A stretch of 64,000 nt of DNA from positions 313,501 through 377,500 of the forward strand of contig NZ_CP117416.1 of assembly GCF_028606985.1 (NCBI RefSeq). Reading direction: 5' to 3'. The notes beneath the pieces were generated by a model. The model searched no databases and had not been told where the DNA came from. It worked only from the letters and a program-made list of their open reading frames with translations. The position numbers and the translations under genes were made by a program. Shown here piece by piece: positions 61,680 through 64,000 of this stretch (its first letter is position 1; every line of letters begins with the position of its first letter). Source of the DNA: Paenibacillus kyungheensis (GTDB taxonomy: Bacteria; Bacillota; Bacilli; Paenibacillales; Paenibacillaceae).

Positions 61680-63083
61680 ATGATCAATACCGATACGATT
61701 CATCGCTCTATTGATGATCGTCAACACAAATGGACAGCGATGAGTGATCAGATCTGGGAATATGCAGAGACTCGTTTTGAAGAAAAGCAATCTGCTGAAT
61801 TGTTATGCCTTGCTCTAGAGCACGAAGGATTCCATGTGGAGCGTGGAAGTGGAGGTATTGAGACTGCATTTATAGCCAGTTATGGAAGTGGTCAACCTGT
61901 AATCGCTTTGTTAGGGGAATATGATGCATTATCCGGACTTAGTCAGCAATCAGGTAGTGCAACTGAACAAGCGATCGTGGCAGGTGGCAATGGTCATGGA
62001 TGTGGTCATAATCTGCTTGGAACAGGTGCATTAGCGGCGGCGGTTGCTGTTAAAGATTATATGGAGCAACATGGATTAGCCGGAACGGTTCGTTATTACG
62101 GTTGTCCTGCGGAAGAAGGCGGCTCTGGCAAAACATTTATGGCGCGCGAAGGATTATTTGACGATGTGGACAGTGCAGTCACATGGCATCCTATGGATTA
62201 TCATAGTGTGATGTCGGTTCATACGCTGGCGAACTTTCAGATTTATTATAAATTTAAAGGCAAAAGCGCTCATGCCGCTGCAAGTCCGCATCTGGGAAGA
62301 AGTGCGCTTGATGCGGTAGAACTGATGAATATTGGTGTGAATTACTTGCGAGAACATATTATTCAAGAAGCTCGTATTCATTATGCAGTGACTCATACCG
62401 GTGGTTTATCGCCTAATGTGGTACAAGCAAATGCAGAAGTGCTGTATCTGATTCGTGCGCCTCATGTACGAGAAGCCGCTGATATTATGGAAAGAGTTCA
62501 TGATATCGCTAAAGGTGCAGCACTGATGACAGGCACAGAAGTAGAGATTGTATTTGATAAAGCATGTTCAAATATTATTCCGAATACCACGCTAGAACAG
62601 GTTGTGTATGACCAATTTGCTCAATTTCCGATTCCTGAACATACTTCAGAAGAATTAGCATTGGCTACTGCGGTGCAAAATACATTAACAGCGCAAGAAA
62701 AAAAGGGCAGTCCACATCTACCAGCTACCCTTCAGGGTAAAGTGTTAGCAGATCATGTGAATCCATATCTGCATGGACTCATGTTATACGGATCAACCGA
62801 TGTATCAGATGTAAGCTGGATTACGCCTACAGTGCAGTGTACAACCGCTTGCTTTGCTATTGGTACGATGCCTCATAGCTGGCAATGGGTGACGTTAGGA
62901 GCAACTTCTATTGCTCATAAAGGTATGCTCTATGCCAGTAAAATTATGGCGGCTACCGCTATCGAAATTATGCAAAATCCTCAATTGCGTCAAACTGCAC
63001 AAGCAGAACTAAAAGAGCGATTGCAAGGCGAGACGTATGTATGTCCGATTCCGGCAGATGTTGTTCCTTCTGCGACCAAATAA
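61680..63083 (+). CDS. abgB: p-aminobenzoyl-glutamate hydrolase subunit B (M20 amidohydrolase)
   Basis: 467 aa, ATG behind GGAGGATA, four bases after the membrane protein stop. M20D peptidase of AbgB type: 'QIWEYAETRFEEKQSAELL', 'LLGEYDALSGLSQQSG', 'GNGHGCGHNLLG', 'YGCPAEEGGSGKTFM', 'AASPHLGRSALDAV', and the closing 'YVCPIPADVVPSATK'. All the metal ligands of the family are present. It pairs with AbgA as a heterodimer. Confidence 0.94.
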   Translation: MINTDTIHRSIDDRQHKWTAMSDQIWEYAETRFEEKQSAELLCLALEHEGFHVERGSGGIETAFIASYGSGQPVIALLGEYDALSGLSQQSGSATEQAIVAGGNGHGCGHNLLGTGALAAAVAVKDYMEQHGLAGTVRYYGCPAEEGGSGKTFMAREGLFDDVDSAVTWHPMDYHSVMSVHTLANFQIYYKFKGKSAHAAASPHLGRSALDAVELMNIGVNYLREHIIQEARIHYAVTHTGGLSPNVVQANAEVLYLIRAPHVREAADIMERVHDIAKGAALMTGTEVEIVFDKACSNIIPNTTLEQVVYDQFAQFPIPEHTSEELALATAVQNTLTAQEKKGSPHLPATLQGKVLADHVNPYLHGLMLYGSTDVSDVSWITPTVQCTTACFAIGTMPHSWQWVTLGATSIAHKGMLYASKIMAATAIEIMQNPQLRQTAQAELKERLQGETYVCPIPADVVPSATK

Positions 63084-63097
63084 AATCAGTAAGATTC

Positions 63098-63156
63098 AAA
63101 AGCAAAAAGCTATCTATTTAGAGTATATGTACTCCTGATAGATAGCTTTTTGCTTT
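63098..63156. terminator. Bidirectional terminator between convergent genes
   Basis: AAAGCAAAAAGCTATCTAT pairs with ATAGATAGCTTTTTGCTTT (19-bp), with a T-run on the plus side and A-rich on the other. Confidence 0.92.
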
Positions 63157-63194
63157 GTTTTCAACTATTGAATACTGTACCTCTAGTTAAAACC

Positions 63195-64000
63195 TTATTG
63201 CAGAGATTCGACTTCAAATACAGGGATCGTGATATTGGATTCTAGATTGGCAGGAGCATCAGGAGCGTCTACTCCATAGTCTGGTTCTTGTAGTAATCCT
63301 GTTTCGTCTGTTGATTCTGGTGTTCCATTTTCTTCGGTAGGTGTATTATTTTCACCTGTAGAATGGGTGTCGCCAGATCCTAATGTGTTAGTAAATGGTT
63401 CAAATTCACCTCGGAATACACCGGAGACAACGAAGGAACCTGTACTCCAGTTCAATTCTCCTCGAAGACGAATATATTGCTCTCCGACTAATGCAATCGC
63501 TCCTCGATCATCTGCATCAGTAGATACGATATTGACTTCAAATGACACAGGCTCATTAAGATAGCTTGTTAGTGTACTTCCATCAATAGAAGTATATTCA
63601 TTCTGTGTCTCGGTACGTGTGTACTCTCCATCTTCATTACGGGCATAGATAGCAGTCTGTCCTTTTTCTAAATCAGATGGATTTTGTACTTGTATCGTTT
63701 GATTGTCACCGATTGTATATCCATCAGCTTCGACAGAAAGCAACGCACGGAACCCACTAGGTTCAACCGCATAAAAAGAAAAAGTAGCTGTACGATCTGT
63801 AGTAGGTTCGGATTGAATTTCGATCACAGGTTGATCAGGTGTCCCTAATTGATTCACGATCGCTAGACTACGGATCTGAGACGCTTGTTGTGCAATCTCT
63901 CCAGACAGAATACTGGTATCACCATTAGCTGTCATTGTGCCAATATAGAGATGATTCTCAGCATCAGTGGCCAGCGCATAGACATCTGCATTAAGTCCGT
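63195..64000 (-). CDS. C-terminal part of a secreted-type protein with propeller-like segment (5' end outside window)
   Basis: The frame is open to the right edge (it reads 'GLNADVYALATDAENHLYIG' before the ATG at 63935), so the true start is outside the window. That segment looks like one blade of a beta propeller ('VYALATDxxNHLYIGT'). The rest (about 250 residues) is beta-rich with 'YAVEPSGFRALLSVEADGY', then a Thr/Glu/Gly linker and a final segment ending 'FEVESLQ'. No signal can be assessed. Probably extracellular; function unknown. Confidence 0.7.
   Translation of the reverse strand, partial: GLNADVYALATDAENHLYIGTMTANGDTSILSGEIAQQASQIRSLAIVNQLGTPDQPVIEIQSEPTTDRTATFSFYAVEPSGFRALLSVEADGYTIGDNQTIQVQNPSDLEKGQTAIYARNEDGEYTRTETQNEYTSIDGSTLTSYLNEPVSFEVNIVSTDADDRGAIALVGEQYIRLRGELNWSTGSFVVSGVFRGEFEPFTNTLGSGDTHSTGENNTPTEENGTPESTDETGLLQEPDYGVDAPDAPANLESNITIPVFEVESLQ

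Noticed and set aside
1-64000. CRISPR arrays, rRNA or tRNA genes
   Set aside because: No regular spaced repeats or conserved RNA gene cores were found on reading both strands.

Overview
The window reads as chromosomal DNA of a Gram-positive, low-to-moderate GC member of the Bacillales, most likely a Paenibacillus-type bacterium. The support is: strong AGGAGG-type ribosome sites, frequent TTG/GTG starts, lipobox signal peptides on ABC binding proteins, a YdjO-type zinc ribbon beside a cold shock gene, a copper-amine-oxidase-N domain surface protein, YcnJ/YcnI copper proteins, and carbohydrate transporters (CUT1) without their own ATPase. No rRNA, tRNA, CRISPR array, transposase or integrase is visible. 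The species cannot be named from the sequence.

Region 1 (1-10,970) is clearly more AT-rich than the rest. It is an array of about twenty small genes, all on the plus strand, downstream of the C-terminal tip of a polymorphic toxin whose gene enters from the left edge. Several are recognisable as immunity families (Imm7-like, Imm32-like, Imm52-like, CdiI/DUF1436-like, a cut-down barstar-like piece). Others form local paralogue sets (three 230-aa proteins at the start; an A-B-B-A set of ~100-aa proteins at 5.5-7.2 kb). Some members are decaying: an in-frame amber stop, a frameshift, a C-terminal relic, a truncated barstar. This is best read as an orphan-immunity island of a contact-dependent or secreted toxin system.

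Region 2 (11.0-25.5 kb) is ordinary chromosome: a GNAT acetyltransferase, an SgrR-like regulator with a fused solute-binding domain, a stand-alone peptide-type binding protein, a CorA-type transporter, a universal stress protein, a 905-aa secreted protein with six internal repeats, an aldo/keto reductase, a diguanylate cyclase, and a cold shock gene with a structured leader followed by ydjO.

Region 3 (25.6-31.7 kb) is a mannoside-utilisation locus: GntR/LacI-type regulator, GH125 alpha-mannosidase, lipoprotein binding protein and two permeases. It is followed by aguA-aguB (agmatine to putrescine), a second aldo/keto reductase with two SRPBCC proteins, and a DUF2207 membrane protein.

Region 4 (38.4-52.3 kb) holds a TetR regulator with a polar amino-acid ABC transporter and an OsmC protein, a six-PAS hybrid histidine kinase, an SDR protein, a chemotaxis receptor, a small GNAT, a DUF420 protein, a formate/nitrite-type channel, a glutathione peroxidase, and a 52-aa gene on the minus strand.

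Region 5 (52.6-63.1 kb) has a NarL-type two-component pair just before the copper genes ycnJ-ycnI, then a p-aminobenzoyl-glutamate operon (abgT, abgA, an unusual regulator, a small membrane protein, abgB). The window ends inside a secreted-looking minus-strand protein with a propeller-like N-terminal segment.
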